A DNA stretch of 64,000 nucleotides from Georgenia sp. M64 (GCF_038049925.1 NZ_CP145809.1:3320599-3384598), one strand, 5' to 3'; shown: positions 1 through 8,489, numbered from the stretch's first letter. Notes: generated by a model not told the origin, from the sequence alone. Program-made: numbers and translations.

Positions 1-772
1 GCCGGCCGAGCGCGGTCGTCGCGACCCCGCCCGCGACGTCGGCGGGGAGGATGACGGCCTCACCGACGAACGTGGCGACGTCGAGGTCGGCCGGGGCGCG
101 GTAGAGCTGCTCGGGCGCCGCGGCCTGGACCACCTGGCCCGCACGGACGACGGCGACGACGTCGGCGATGCTCAGCGCCTCCTCCTGGTCGTGGGTGACC
201 AGGACGCCGGTGGCGCCGGAGCTGTGCAGCGCGTCGCGCACGTCCTCGCGCACCGACGCGCGCAGCCCGGCGTCGAGCGCGGAGAAGGGCTCGTCGAGGA
301 GGACGACGTCGGGGTCCGGGGCGAGGGCGCGGGCGAGCGCCACCCGCTGCTGCTGCCCGCCGGAGAGCTCGGCGGGCATGCGGGAGCCGAGGTCCGCCAG
401 ACCCACGAGCGCGAGGAGCTCACGCACCCGTTCCCGCCGGCGCGCGCCCTCACGGCGCGGCATGCCGAACGCGACGTTGGCCGCGACCGACAGGTGCGGG
501 AAGAGCGCGCCCTCCTGGGGGACGACGGCGACCCGGCGGCGCTCGGGCGGCAGGCCCTGACGCCCGGTGGCGACGACACGGTTGCCGATGCGGACCTGAC
601 CGGCGTCGGCGTCCTCGAACCCGGCGATGACGCGCAGGAGGGTGGTCTTGCCGCACCCGGAGGGGCCCAGGACCGCGGCGAGCGCCCCGGAGGGGACGTC
701 GAGGTCGAGCCCGCGCAGGACCTCGGTGCTCCCGAAGGACTTGCGCAGCCCCGTGATCTGGAGTCGCTTCAC
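1..772 (-). CDS. fbpC: Fe3+ ABC transporter ATP-binding protein (3' end outside window)
   Basis: ATPase of a ferric-iron importer that powers uptake of iron delivered by the adjacent binding protein. The protein, read from GTG 772, starts [14 protein letters not shown] and shows Walker [10 protein letters not shown], signature LSGGQQQR, Walker [13 protein letters not shown] and the switch histidine in LVTHDQEEA, as in the CUT1/FbpC group. The start overlaps the permease stop by GTGA (769-772), so the two are probably translationally coupled. The C-terminal regulatory part runs off the left edge of the window. The substrate is inferred from its neighbours and the upstream iron box; a related thiamine or phosphonate importer is less likely. 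Confidence 0.9.
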   Translation of the reverse strand, partial: MKRLQITGLRKSFGSTEVLRGLDLDVPSGALAAVLGPSGCGKTTLLRVIAGFEDADAGQVRIGNRVVATGRQGLPPERRRVAVVPQEGALFPHLSVAANVAFGMPRREGARRRERVRELLALVGLADLGSRMPAELSGGQQQRVALARALAPDPDVVLLDEPFSALDAGLRASVREDVRDALHSSGATGVLVTHDQEEALSIADVVAVVRAGQVVQAAAPEQLYRAPADLDVATFVGEAVILPADVAGGVATTALGR

Positions 773-2376
773 GTCTCCCCTCCCGTCTCCTCCACCACCC
801 GCGTGGCGGCGTCGTCCGACACCAGTGAAGCCTGTACGCGCGACAGAACAAAGGTGGGCACCGCCGCGAGCAGGACCAGCGCGACGGCGTAGGGGGCCGC
901 GGCCGCGTAGGCGCCGACCCCCGTCTCGGTCCACAGCCGGGTGGCGAGGGTGTCCATGCCCGTGGGCCGCAGCAGCAGCGTGGCGGGCAGCTCCTTCATC
1001 ACCGTGAGCATCACCAGCGCGAACCCGGCGGCGATGCCGGGCCCGGCGAGCGGCAGGGTGACGTCGCGCAGGACCCCCAGCGGGCTGCGGCCGAGCGAGC
1101 GGGCGATCTCGCCCATGCTGCGCGGGCTCTGGGCGACGGCGGCGCGCACCGACCCGATCGCCGCCGGCATGAACAGCACCGTGTAGGCCAGCACGAGCAG
1201 CGGCGTGCGCTGGTAGATCGGCTGGGCGTAACGGGCGCCGAAGAAGACGAGCGCGAGCGCGACGACGATCCCCGGCAGGGCGTGGCCGGCGTAGGTGGCG
1301 TGCTCGATGAACCGGCCGCCGCCGCGGGGGAACCGGGCGGCGATGATGCCCACCGGCACGGCGAGCGCCGTCGCGGCGAGCGCGCCGAGCAGGGCCACCC
1401 ACAGCGTGGACACGCCCGCGGGGAGGAGCCGCTCCCACTCCACGCCGGCGGAGCTGCCGCGGCTGACCCAGTAGCCGAGCACCGCCGCGGGGTAGCCCAG
1501 CGCGACGGCGGCGACCCCGCCGGTGACGAGCAGGGCGAGGGGCTTGCCCCGCCCGAGCCGGACCGTGCGCAGGGCGCGCGCGCTGCCGCCGCCCACCCGG
1601 GCGTGCTCGGCCCGGCCCCGGCTGCGGGACTCAGCGACGGTGATCGCCACGGTCACCGCCACCAGGACGAGGGACAGCACAGCCGCCGGGGTGCGGTCGA
1701 AGGAGGCCTGGTAGGAGGTGTGGATGACGCGGGTGAAGACGTCGTAGCGCAGGAGGGACGGGGTGCCGAAGTCGCTGAGCGAGTACAGCGCCACCAGCAG
1801 CGCCCCGGCGGCGACGGCGGGGCGCACCTGCCGCGCGGTGACGGTGAGGTGGGTCTGCCACGGGCCACGTCCGAGGGAGCGGGAGACCTCCTCCAGCGCC
1901 GGGTCGACCCGGCGCAGGGCCGCCGCGACGGGGAGGAACACGTACGGGTAGGTGCTCATGGTCAGCACCAGCCAGGTGCCCAGGAAGCCCGAGACCTCCG
2001 GGACCACCGAGACCCAGGCGTACGCGGCGACGAAGCTCGGCACCGCCAGCGGCAGGGCCGCGACCACGCTCCACGCGCCGCGACCGGGGAGGTCGGTCCG
2101 GGTGGTCAGCCAGGCGAGGGCGACGCCGACGACGACGGCGGCCGCCGTCACCGCCCCCGCCAGGCCGAGGCTGCGCAGCACCAGCCAGAGCGTCCGGTCC
2201 CGCCACAGGGTGTCCCAGATCGCGGGCCCGCCCGCCTCCGCCGTCCGCAGGAGCAGGTAGCCGATCGGGAGCAGCGCGACCGCGGCGGCCACCGCGGCAG
2301 GGACGAGGAGCACCGCCGGCGCGCGACGGCCGGCGGTGCTCCTCGTGCGGCGCGGTGGCGCCGGCGCTGCGGTCAT
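769..2376 (-). CDS. fbpB: Fe3+ ABC transporter permease, fused two-domain type
   Basis: Membrane channel of the ferric-iron importer, 535 aa from ATG 2376. It has two homologous BPD_transp_1 halves, about 12 hydrophobic segments in all. Each half carries an EAA-type loop (RSLGRGPWQTHLTV and RSLGRSPLGVLRDVTLPLAG) that contacts the ATPase. This single-chain two-domain arrangement is typical of FbpB/HitB/SfuB. The start lies 3 bp after the binding-protein stop (2379). An upstream extension of the open frame through the binding-protein gene is rejected because it overlaps that gene and is not hydrophobic. Confidence 0.92.
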   Translation of the reverse strand: MTAAPAPPRRTRSTAGRRAPAVLLVPAAVAAAVALLPIGYLLLRTAEAGGPAIWDTLWRDRTLWLVLRSLGLAGAVTAAAVVVGVALAWLTTRTDLPGRGAWSVVAALPLAVPSFVAAYAWVSVVPEVSGFLGTWLVLTMSTYPYVFLPVAAALRRVDPALEEVSRSLGRGPWQTHLTVTARQVRPAVAAGALLVALYSLSDFGTPSLLRYDVFTRVIHTSYQASFDRTPAAVLSLVLVAVTVAITVAESRSRGRAEHARVGGGSARALRTVRLGRGKPLALLVTGGVAAVALGYPAAVLGYWVSRGSSAGVEWERLLPAGVSTLWVALLGALAATALAVPVGIIAARFPRGGGRFIEHATYAGHALPGIVVALALVFFGARYAQPIYQRTPLLVLAYTVLFMPAAIGSVRAAVAQSPRSMGEIARSLGRSPLGVLRDVTLPLAGPGIAAGFALVMLTVMKELPATLLLRPTGMDTLATRLWTETGVGAYAAAAPYAVALVLLAAVPTFVLSRVQASLVSDDAATRVVEETGGET

Positions 2377-2378
2377 GC

Positions 2379-3437
2379 TCAGGTCAGCCCGACCTCGTCC
2401 AGCAGCGCCAGGGTCTCCTCGAGGGAGTCCAGCTCGTTGAGGTCGATGTTCAGGCCCTCCCCGAGCGGGGCGAGGTCGTGCTCGGTGGAGCTGACGCCCT
2501 CGACCACCGGGTACTCGGCGGTCTCGTCGGCGAAGTACTGCTGCGCCTCCTCCGACAGGAGGTACTCGACGGCCGCGAAGGCCGCGTCCTCGGCGTCGGA
2601 GCCGTTCAGCACACCGACGCCCGCGACGTTGACGAGCGCGCCCGGGTCGTCGCTGTCGAGGAACCGGATCTCGGCCTCGACGGCGTCGGCGCCCTCCTCG
2701 GCGATGCGCTCGTACCAGTAGTAGTGGTTGATCAGGCCCACGGAGACCTGGCCGCCGTTGACGGCGTCGAGGACCGCGTTGTTGTTCTCGTACGCCTGGG
2801 GCTCGAGAGCGGCGAAGTCCTCGAGCCACTGACGGGCGCCGTCCTCGCCGCGGTCGACGCGCAGGGCGGTGACGAAGCTGTGGAACGAGGCGTTCGTCGG
2901 CGCGTAGCCGATCGTGCCGCGGTAGGCCTCGTCGAGGATCTCGTCGATACCCGTCATGTCCGCGACCTCGGGAGCCTGCTCCGGGTCATAGGCGAGAACA
3001 CGCGCCCGGGCGGAGGTGGCGACCCAACGCCCGTCGGCGTCGCGGTAGCCCTCCTCGACCAGGTCCAGGACGTCCTCGGGCAGCTCGGTGAGCATGTCGG
3101 CACCCGCCAGGGCGCCCAGCGCACCGGCGTCCTGGGAGAAGAAGAGGTCGGCCTGGGTGCCGTCGCCCTCCTCCAGGAGCTGGGCGGCGAGCTCGCTGGA
3201 GCCGGCGTAGCGGACCTCCACCTCGGTGCCGACGGCGGTCTCGAGGTCCTCGAGGATCGGGCCGACGAGGTTCTCGTTGCGGCCGGAGTAGATCGTCAGG
3301 GTCGTGTCGTCGGAGCCGGCGGCGGTGGCGTCGCCGGTGGCCTCCTCGGCCGGCTCGTCGGCGCTGCAGGCGGCCAGGCTCGCGACGGTGGCGAGGGCAA
3401 CGGCGACCGTGGCGGCGCGGCGGATCGTGAGGGACAT
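2379..3437 (-). CDS. fbpA: Fe3+ ABC transporter substrate-binding lipoprotein
   Basis: Extracytoplasmic ferric-iron receptor, 352 aa. A basic N-terminus and hydrophobic stretch end in the lipobox LAAC with Cys24, so it should be a membrane-anchored lipoprotein. It begins LTIYSGRNENLVGPIL after the linker, typical of the FbpA/FutA group, and contains NHYYWYERI, whose adjacent tyrosines match the iron-binding Tyr pair of that family. It is the first gene of the three-gene operon. A weak GGAGA ribosome site precedes the ATG, and a DtxR-like box sits 63 bp upstream (3500-3518), so iron repression is likely. Confidence 0.93.
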   Translation of the reverse strand: MSLTIRRAATVAVALATVASLAACSADEPAEEATGDATAAGSDDTTLTIYSGRNENLVGPILEDLETAVGTEVEVRYAGSSELAAQLLEEGDGTQADLFFSQDAGALGALAGADMLTELPEDVLDLVEEGYRDADGRWVATSARARVLAYDPEQAPEVADMTGIDEILDEAYRGTIGYAPTNASFHSFVTALRVDRGEDGARQWLEDFAALEPQAYENNNAVLDAVNGGQVSVGLINHYYWYERIAEEGADAVEAEIRFLDSDDPGALVNVAGVGVLNGSDAEDAAFAAVEYLLSEEAQQYFADETAEYPVVEGVSSTEHDLAPLGEGLNIDLNELDSLEETLALLDEVGLT

Positions 3438-3499
3438 GGGTTCTCCCGGTCGTGGGGGCGGACGGCCCTGGGGCGTCCGCGTCGTCGGACGGAGCGTAA

Positions 3500-3518
3500 T
3501 TAGGTAAGGCTCCCCTTA
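3500..3518. promoter_or_regulatory. DtxR/IdeR-type iron box
   Basis: TTAGGTAAGGCTCCCCTTA matches 15 of 19 positions of the DtxR/IdeR consensus TTAGGTTAGGCTAACCTAA, including the left half TTAGGT and the core AGGCT. It lies 63 bp upstream of the fbpA start, where it could block the operon promoter when Fe2+-loaded repressor binds. The site is seen directly; regulation is inferred from the known regulon. Confidence 0.75.
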
Positions 3519-3564
3519 GCAAATTCCGTGAGGGGGACGACACCCCACCGTCCGCCGCGCGGCC

Positions 3565-3682
3565 GGGGTGCGACACGGGCCCCCCGGGTGCGACACGGGC
3601 CGGGGTGCGACGCGGACCCGAGTGCGACGCGGCCCGCGCACCGCACGGACCGCGTACCGCGTACCGCACGGACCGGGTACGA
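3565..3682. repeat. Degenerate GTGCGAC / CCGCACGGACCG tandem repeats
   Basis: Four imperfect copies of a 16-20 bp unit starting (GG)GTGCGAC(A/G)CGG are followed by two copies of CCGCACGGACCG spaced by GTACC-rich sequence. No open frame here resembles a protein, and the stretch lies between the iron box and the chromosome-side att repeat. It is probably a replication-slippage minisatellite with no known role. Confidence 0.55.
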
Positions 3683-3686
3683 CAAA

Positions 3687-3710
3687 GGCCGGAACCGCGT
3701 GGGTCCGGCC
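3687..3710 (-). terminator. Hairpin, probable original terminator of tRNA-Ala
   Basis: GGCCGGAACC and GGGTCCGGCC form a 10-bp stem (one mismatch) around GCGT. Read on the minus strand it is followed by TTTGTCG, a weak U-tract. It lies just beyond the chromosome-side att repeat, exactly where the tRNA-Ala transcript would end without the inserted element. The native-terminator role is inferred. Confidence 0.5.
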
Positions 3711-3739
3711 TGTCGCGGATGTCATGGGACATCACATCG

Positions 3740-3774
3740 GTGGAGCTAGGGGGATTCGAACCCCCGACCTTCTC
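3740..3774. repeat. att repeat, distal end (tRNA-Ala 3' fragment)
   Basis: These 35 bp are identical to 15178-15212, which are the 3' 34 nt of tRNA-Ala(CGC) plus one flanking base. Beyond 3774 the match stops and no tRNA 5' half follows. This is therefore the duplicated 3' tRNA fragment left on the far side of an element that recombined into the tRNA gene. Identity was checked base by base. Confidence 0.9.
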
Positions 3775-3885
3775 GGTTGGGGTCGCCCCCTTCGCACCGC
3801 CTGTGAGGACGTTCTAGTTACCCTGCCGAGGGCCGCGGCTGGGCACCAAGATCGTTGGAGTTCCAATGATCTTCGTAGGTCACCG

Positions 3886-4707
3886 TCATCTTCCCACCCC
3901 GCCGTCACAGTAGGCAACGGCAGGCACTAGTTGGCCGGCGACGCGTTCGGCAAGGCGTACGGCGGGGAGCATGGCGTACGCATGGCGTACGCGAGTTTCG
4001 AACCGCCGCGGCCATCCATTAGCGTCACCCACGCTGAACCCGAGGTCGACCTGACCGCCATCGAGTCTGCGGCGGTACGCCGAGATGGCAGATTCTTGCG
4101 CGCTGGCGTAGCGCATCTGGGACTCGAGGGGATAAGTGATCACATGGAGAAGGTTCAGCCGAGCCCCCGGCGCCAGAGCTCTCGCGAGGTGGACGGACGT
4201 CAACGACGCCGGCAAGAAGTCGACGGCGACGAGCACCGAGTCGTACGCAGCGGCCGCGGCATCCTTGACGACCAGGACCCGGGCACGGCGCCGTGGCGGA
4301 GAACCTGCGAGCTGGTCGAGCCGTAAAACCACCGCTCGAGCAGGCCGCTGCTCCGGGCGCCGACGAGCGGCAGGCCTACGTCCTGCTCCTCAGCGGTCGC
4401 TACGAGCGAGGGTCCGGGCGCACCCGTCCGGACGAGGGTGTGGGCGGATTTAAACCGTGGAAACAGACCGAACCGCGGCGTCGAGCCTCTTGCCTGCCGC
4501 GTCGAGCACTCGGCGGCGGATCTCGTCCGGGTCCTCGCCCAGGAGCGAGCGGAGGGACGTCGCCAGGTCGGGTCCGATAGCGTGCTGCACCGAGAGCCGT
4601 GCGCCAGGTGGTCCCGCGCACCTGCGCCGCGCGCCGGAGCACCGCGATGCTCGCACCCGCCTCGGGGTCCACCCCCGCAAAGATGGGAGGATGCTCGTTT
4701 CAGCCAC
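3886..4707 (-). pseudogene. Tandem universal stress protein (UspA-like), frameshifted remnant
   Basis: UspA-like segments lie in order on the minus strand but in different frames: MAETSIL, then PEAGASIAVLRRAAQV, then ARLSVQHAIGPDLATSLRSL with a following helix, then LLERWFYGSTSSQVLRH, then RVLVVKDAAAAAYDSVLVAV, where the second domain begins (VDFLPASL). GST-S and the V-L-V-V-K strand match the ATP-binding turn and last strand of Usp domains. At least three frame changes and an in-frame TAA near 4450 show decay, and the second domain is cut short towards the att end. The gene once encoded a two-domain Usp protein beside the antiporter. Confidence 0.72.
3954..3991. repeat. GGCGTACG direct repeats near the distal att end (candidate arm sites)
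   Basis: Three copies of GGCGTACG lie at 3954-3961, 3973-3980 and 3984-3991; the last two are in perfect 11-bp CATGGCGTACG tandem. The same motif, again with AAGGCGTACGG and CATGGCGTACG contexts, occurs at 15063-15082 near the other end. Paired short repeats inside both att ends are what tyrosine integrases or excisionases use as arm-type sites. The function is inferred. Confidence 0.55.
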
Positions 4708-4725
4708 GCTGCTCAGTCCCCTTTC

Positions 4726-6693
4726 TCACCTTGCGGTTCTGAGCAAAGCTCGTTCCGCCTCGCTCAAGGCCTCCTCGCTTCCCACCAGTACCACGACGTC
4801 CCCTTCCTCGATGCGGTGACCGGACACCGGCGCTACCACCACCCGATGCGGTCCCCGCTTCAGCGCGGAGACCGCCACGTCCACGCCCTCGAGCGACTCA
4901 ATGGGTCGGCCGACCATGACGCCGTCGACGGGTACGACCACGGTCCTGACGGCTCGGCTCGCGCCGACAGGGGCGCCCGTGGGCTCCGAGCCATGGAAGA
5001 ACTCTCGCATCAGGGTGTACTGACCGGAGCGCTGCTGACGCACGTGGCTCTCCACCCGGGCGGCGGGCACGTCGAGGAGGAGCAGGACGTGCGACGCGAT
5101 GGCCAGGCCGGCTTCGAGGGTCTCCGGGACCACCTCCGCGGCCCCGGCCGCCCGCAGCTCCGCGGTGTGCGCCTCGTCCCGGGTCCGCACGACGACGGGC
5201 AGTTCGGGCCGGGTGCGCTGGACGTGACCGAGTAGCACCAGGGCCGAGGGGATGTCATCGTGGGCGATGACCACGAGGCTCGCCCGATTCAAGCCCACGG
5301 CCTCGATCAGGGAAGGGTCGCCGGCGTCGCCGTAGTAGACGGGCTCGCCGACGTGCCGTGCCGCTCGCACGCGGTCTGCGTCGAGGTCGACGGCGACGTA
5401 TGGGAGGGCCTCCTGCTCGAGGAGGTGCGCCACGCCCTGACCGATGCGTCCGTAGCCACAGATGACGACGTGGCCTTGAAGGTCGGTGGGCAGCAGCTGT
5501 GTAGTCCCGTCTGCTTCCGCCGCGGCAGTGCTCCGGCGGCTTACGGCGTTGCCGATGGCCCGGTTCTTCCGGATGAGGAATGTGCCAACGATCATCGACA
5601 GCAGGACAGAGGCGAGCCCGATTTGACCGAGCTGCTCGCCGATGACGCCGCCCGTGAGGGCGATCGAGAGCAGCGCGAGGCCGAACTCCCCGCCGACAGC
5701 GAGGAGGAGCCCGGTCCGTGCCGCGACCGCTCGCTCCTGGCCCGATGCGGCGACGAGGATCGTGACGAGGAGTGCCTTCGTGACCACGAGGACGACGGCG
5801 CCGAGCAACGCCCAGGCCCAGATGTCAGGCAGCGCGGAGGGCTGGAACTGCATGCCGATCGCGACGAAGAACAGCCCGAGCAGGACGTCGCGGAACGGGC
5901 GGATCGTCGTCTCTGCGGCGTGTCGGAACTCAGTCTCACCGAGGGTCATCCCGGCAAGGAAAGCCCCGAACGCGAGCGAGAGGCCGAGGCTGTTGGTCGT
6001 CATGGCGGCGACGAGGACGACGAAGAGCACCGTCAGCGTGAAGGTCTCCGTAGAGCCACGCCGAGCGACCACCCGGAACAGAGGGTGCAGGAGCCGTCGA
6101 CCGAGGACGAACACCAAGGCGATCGCCAACGCCGCCTTCGCGGTCGCCAGGATGAGCTCGGGGCCGAGCGTGCTCACCCCGGAGGCCGCCGCGAGTGCGG
6201 GGATGACGACGACGAAAGGCACCGCGGTGACGTCCTGAAAGACCGACATGGCCAGGCCCAGGCGTCCGGAACGCGTGTTCTCCTCCCCCTGCTCGGCCAA
6301 CTGCTTGCCGATGATCGTGGTGGAGGACTGGGCGAAGACCGCGCCGATGACGAAGGCAGCCGCGACGGGAAGCCCGATCAGCCACGCTCCGAGAGTGACC
6401 AACGCCGTCGTCAAGACGACCTGACCGGTGCCCAGCACCGGGAGGAGCCGGCGCATGCTCCGCAGTTCCGGCAACGAGTACGACAGCCCGATGGTGAACA
6501 GGAGAAAGACGATTCCGAATTCGGCCACGGTGTCGATGTAGGCCGCATCCACGACGGGCCCGATGGTCCCGGGACCGAGGATCACACCGACGAGCAGGTA
6601 GCCCACGGTGGAGGGAACATTGAACCGCTGGAGAGCGACGACCACAGCCACGGCTAGCCCTAGAAGCAACACAATCTGGGGAAGGGCTTCCAT
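4726..6693 (-). CDS. CPA2-family K+(Na+)/H+ antiporter with TrkA-N and TrkA-C domains
   Basis: Integral membrane cation/proton antiporter, 655 aa, KefB/RosB-like. Residues 1 to about 385 are the Na_H_Exchanger domain with some 12 hydrophobic helices, including FGIVFLLFTIGLSYS and the conserved VFAQSSTTII and FQDVTAVPF segments. A TrkA-N nucleotide-binding domain follows (VVICGYGRIGQG, about 410-530), then TrkA-C (about 565-655, ending in EEGDVVVLVGSEEAL). The RCK-type domains suggest ligand gating. GAGGGA precedes ATG 6693. It is the only intact cargo gene of the element besides transposition and transfer genes, so it probably contributes to stress or pH tolerance. Confidence 0.9.
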   Translation of the reverse strand: MEALPQIVLLLGLAVAVVVALQRFNVPSTVGYLLVGVILGPGTIGPVVDAAYIDTVAEFGIVFLLFTIGLSYSLPELRSMRRLLPVLGTGQVVLTTALVTLGAWLIGLPVAAAFVIGAVFAQSSTTIIGKQLAEQGEENTRSGRLGLAMSVFQDVTAVPFVVVIPALAAASGVSTLGPELILATAKAALAIALVFVLGRRLLHPLFRVVARRGSTETFTLTVLFVVLVAAMTTNSLGLSLAFGAFLAGMTLGETEFRHAAETTIRPFRDVLLGLFFVAIGMQFQPSALPDIWAWALLGAVVLVVTKALLVTILVAASGQERAVAARTGLLLAVGGEFGLALLSIALTGGVIGEQLGQIGLASVLLSMIVGTFLIRKNRAIGNAVSRRSTAAAEADGTTQLLPTDLQGHVVICGYGRIGQGVAHLLEQEALPYVAVDLDADRVRAARHVGEPVYYGDAGDPSLIEAVGLNRASLVVIAHDDIPSALVLLGHVQRTRPELPVVVRTRDEAHTAELRAAGAAEVVPETLEAGLAIASHVLLLLDVPAARVESHVRQQRSGQYTLMREFFHGSEPTGAPVGASRAVRTVVVPVDGVMVGRPIESLEGVDVAVSALKRGPHRVVVAPVSGHRIEEGDVVVLVGSEEALSEAERALLRTAR

Positions 6694-6716
6694 TCCCTCA
6701 TCGTCGCACGGGAGGG

Positions 6717-6753
6717 TCAGCCCGATATGCGGGTCCAGGTGATGCAGGCTGAG
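6717..6753 (-). pseudogene. IS5-family transposase remnant, extreme C-terminus
   Basis: On the minus strand this encodes SACITWTRISG then TGA, the usual end of an IS5-group transposase. Removing the IS1380-type insertion (6754-8423) and one copy of its target duplication joins this stretch in frame to LATCYDKLAITYRAATVLS at 8424-8480. The two pieces are thus one interrupted gene end. Confidence 0.7.
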
Positions 6754-6758
6754 CTGAG

Positions 6759-6776
6759 CCTGGATCCACCGATGGG
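6759..6776 (+). repeat. IS1380-type left terminal inverted repeat
   Basis: CCTGGATCCACCGATGGG is the left end of the insertion sequence. It pairs with the inverted right end at 8406-8423 with two mismatches. Confidence 0.8.
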
Positions 6777-6811
6777 ATGGGCCGGGAGAGTGGGCGCGGG
6801 AACGCGAGAAT

Positions 6812-6872
6812 GCCCTTCTGACCTGGGGAGATACGACTTGTCTAAGGTCCGTATCGCCAGTTCAAGAAGGGC
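6812..6872 (+). promoter_or_regulatory. Long hairpin covering the transposase ribosome-binding site
   Basis: GCCCTTCT...GAGATACG (6812-6835) folds back on CGTATCGCCAG...AGAAGGGC (6850-6872). This is an imperfect stem of about 22 bp with a 14-nt loop. The right arm contains AGAAGG, the only plausible Shine-Dalgarno for ATG 6882, so a read-through transcript would hide the site. Several IS families protect themselves from external transcription this way; the role here is inferred. Confidence 0.55.
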
Positions 6873-6881
6873 ATCTCGTAG

Positions 6882-8285
6882 ATGCAACTTTCTCACACCT
6901 CTGCGGTGGTCTCCGCGTCGTTCGACGAGCCCAACCTCGTGTCGGCCGCCGGGCTGGTCCCGCTGATGGCCCTGGCCCGGCGGGCGGGCCTGCGTGAGCT
7001 GGCCGAGGAGCACCTGAGCGTGCCGACGGACAAGGGCGCCAACCCAGGGTTGAAGCTCTCCTCGTTGGTGGCCGGCATGGCCGCCGGGGCGGACAGCATC
7101 GACGACATGGCCCTGCTGCGACACGGCGGGATGGGCAAGGTCTTCACCGGCGCCTACGCGCCCTCGACGCTGGGGTCGTTCCTGCGCTCGTTCACCTTCG
7201 GCCACGTCCGCCAGGGCGACGCCGTGGCCTCGAGGTTCCTGCTGAACCTCGCCGAGCACACCGACCTGCTCGGCGCCGCGGGCGATGTCGGGACGGTGAT
7301 GGTCGATATCGACGACACCATCGTCGAGGTCCACGGCTACGCCAAGCAGGGCGCCGGGTTCGGCTACTCCGGGGTCCGGGGCCTCAACGCCCTGCTCGCC
7401 ACCGTCTCCACCGATCAGATCGCCCCGGTGATCGCCGCCCAGCGACTACGCAAAGGCAGTGTCGGCTCCCCACGCGGGGCGGCCCGGCTCGCCACCGACA
7501 CCCTCGCGCTGGTCCGCCGCAGCCAGCTGGCGGGCGGGGCCGTGCTGGTCCGCGCCGACTCGGCGTTCTACTCCCAGGCCCTGGTCGCCGCCGCCATGAA
7601 GGCTGGCGCCGACGTCTCGGTCACCGTCCGGCTGGACCCGGCCGTGCGGCGTGCCATCGCCACCATCACCGACGACGCGTGGACGACCATCAAGTACCCC
7701 GACGCGATCTACGACGAGACCACACAGACCTGGATCTCCAAAGCCGAGATCGCCGAGATCCCCTTCACCGCGTTCACCTCGAAGAAGAAGACCGAGCAGG
7801 TCCCGGGCCGGCTCATCGTCCGGCGCATCCCCGACCTGAACCCCAAGAAGGGCGACGGGCAGGAGACGTTGTTCGAGACCTGGCGCTTCCACGCCTTCTT
7901 CACCACCACGCCCGCCGACCGGCTCGACACCGTCGCCGCCGACCAGACCCACCGCCGGCACGCGATCATCGAGAACGTCCACGCCGACCTCAAGGCCTCC
8001 GCCCTGGCCCACCTGCCCTCCGGGAACTTCAACGCCAACGCGGCCTGGCTTCTCTGTGCCGTCATGGCCTTCAACCTCACCCGCGCCGCCGCCACCCTCA
8101 CCACCGCCCCGTCCCTGGTCCGGGCCACGACCGCGACGATCCGCCGCAAGCTCATCACCGTCCCCGCCCGGATCGCGACCTCGGCACGACGCCTACGCCT
8201 GCACCTGCCCACCGCCTGGCCCTGGGAAACGGACTGGACCACGCTCTACCAAGCCGTGCTCCCGCCGCGAGCCCGAGCGACCTGA
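6882..8285 (+). CDS. IS1380-family transposase
   Basis: DDE transposase, 467 aa, that moves the insertion sequence carrying it. VMVDIDDTIVEVHG (about residues 145-158) carries the first acidic residue, followed by the family's GYSGVRGLNALLAT block; VRADSAFYS (about 225) carries the second; HAIIENVHADLKAS (about 365) carries the catalytic Glu region. The frame is uninterrupted and the length is normal for the family, so the copy may be active. The start at ATG 6882 is set by AGAAGG 11 nt upstream, inside the hairpin. Confidence 0.92.
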   Translation: MQLSHTSAVVSASFDEPNLVSAAGLVPLMALARRAGLRELAEEHLSVPTDKGANPGLKLSSLVAGMAAGADSIDDMALLRHGGMGKVFTGAYAPSTLGSFLRSFTFGHVRQGDAVASRFLLNLAEHTDLLGAAGDVGTVMVDIDDTIVEVHGYAKQGAGFGYSGVRGLNALLATVSTDQIAPVIAAQRLRKGSVGSPRGAARLATDTLALVRRSQLAGGAVLVRADSAFYSQALVAAAMKAGADVSVTVRLDPAVRRAIATITDDAWTTIKYPDAIYDETTQTWISKAEIAEIPFTAFTSKKKTEQVPGRLIVRRIPDLNPKKGDGQETLFETWRFHAFFTTTPADRLDTVAADQTHRRHAIIENVHADLKASALAHLPSGNFNANAAWLLCAVMAFNLTRAAATLTTAPSLVRATTATIRRKLITVPARIATSARRLRLHLPTAWPWETDWTTLYQAVLPPRARAT

Positions 8286-8405
8286 ACCCCACCCACCGCC
8301 CCAACGACCGAGGAACCCCAGTGGAAAAGCCGGGCAGACCGGCGATTACCTCGCGCCCGAGAACCACCACAGCCACCAGCCCGACCTCACCGACCAGCCC
8401 CCGGG

Positions 8406-8423
8406 CCCGTCGGTGGATCGAGG
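8406..8423 (-). repeat. IS1380-type right terminal inverted repeat
   Basis: Its complement CCTCGATCCACCGACGGG matches the left end at 16 of 18 positions. It is followed directly by the CTGAG target duplication. Confidence 0.8.
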
Positions 8424-8486
8424 CTGAGAGGACGGTGGCAGCGCGGTAAGTGATTGCGAGCTTGTCGTAGCAGGTGGCCAGGGTTG
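8424..8486 (-). pseudogene. IS5-family transposase remnant (part before the IS1380 insertion)
   Basis: The minus strand encodes LATCYDKLAITYRAATVLS, the highly conserved end of IS5/IS427-group transposases. Its last residues (ACITWTRISG) lie beyond the IS1380-type insertion at 6717-6753. The sequence upstream of LATCYDK continues only as ERSFNLFN in another frame, so the rest of the gene is lost. Confidence 0.68.
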
Positions 8487-8489
8487 AAG

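Larger units (their letters stand above)
6754..8423 (+). mobile_element. IS1380-family insertion sequence, complete
   Basis: An IS of about 1.67 kb with a 467-aa transposase. Ends CCTGGATCCACCGATGGG (6759-6776) and the complement of 8406-8423 match at 16 of 18 positions. CTGAG flanks it as a 5-bp target duplication (6749-6753 and 8424-8428); a second CTGAG at 6754-6758 makes the left border uncertain by 5 bp. The 6749-6753 choice restores the interrupted reading frame of the target gene exactly, which supports it. Confidence 0.85.

Noticed and set aside
2377-2829. N-terminal extension of the iron permease
   Set aside because: It overlaps the binding-protein gene, is Arg/Gly-rich rather than hydrophobic, and ATG 2376 follows the previous stop directly.
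3740-3812. Second tRNA gene at the distal att site
   Set aside because: Only the 3' 34 nt match; the anticodon loop and 5' half are absent, so it is an att fragment.
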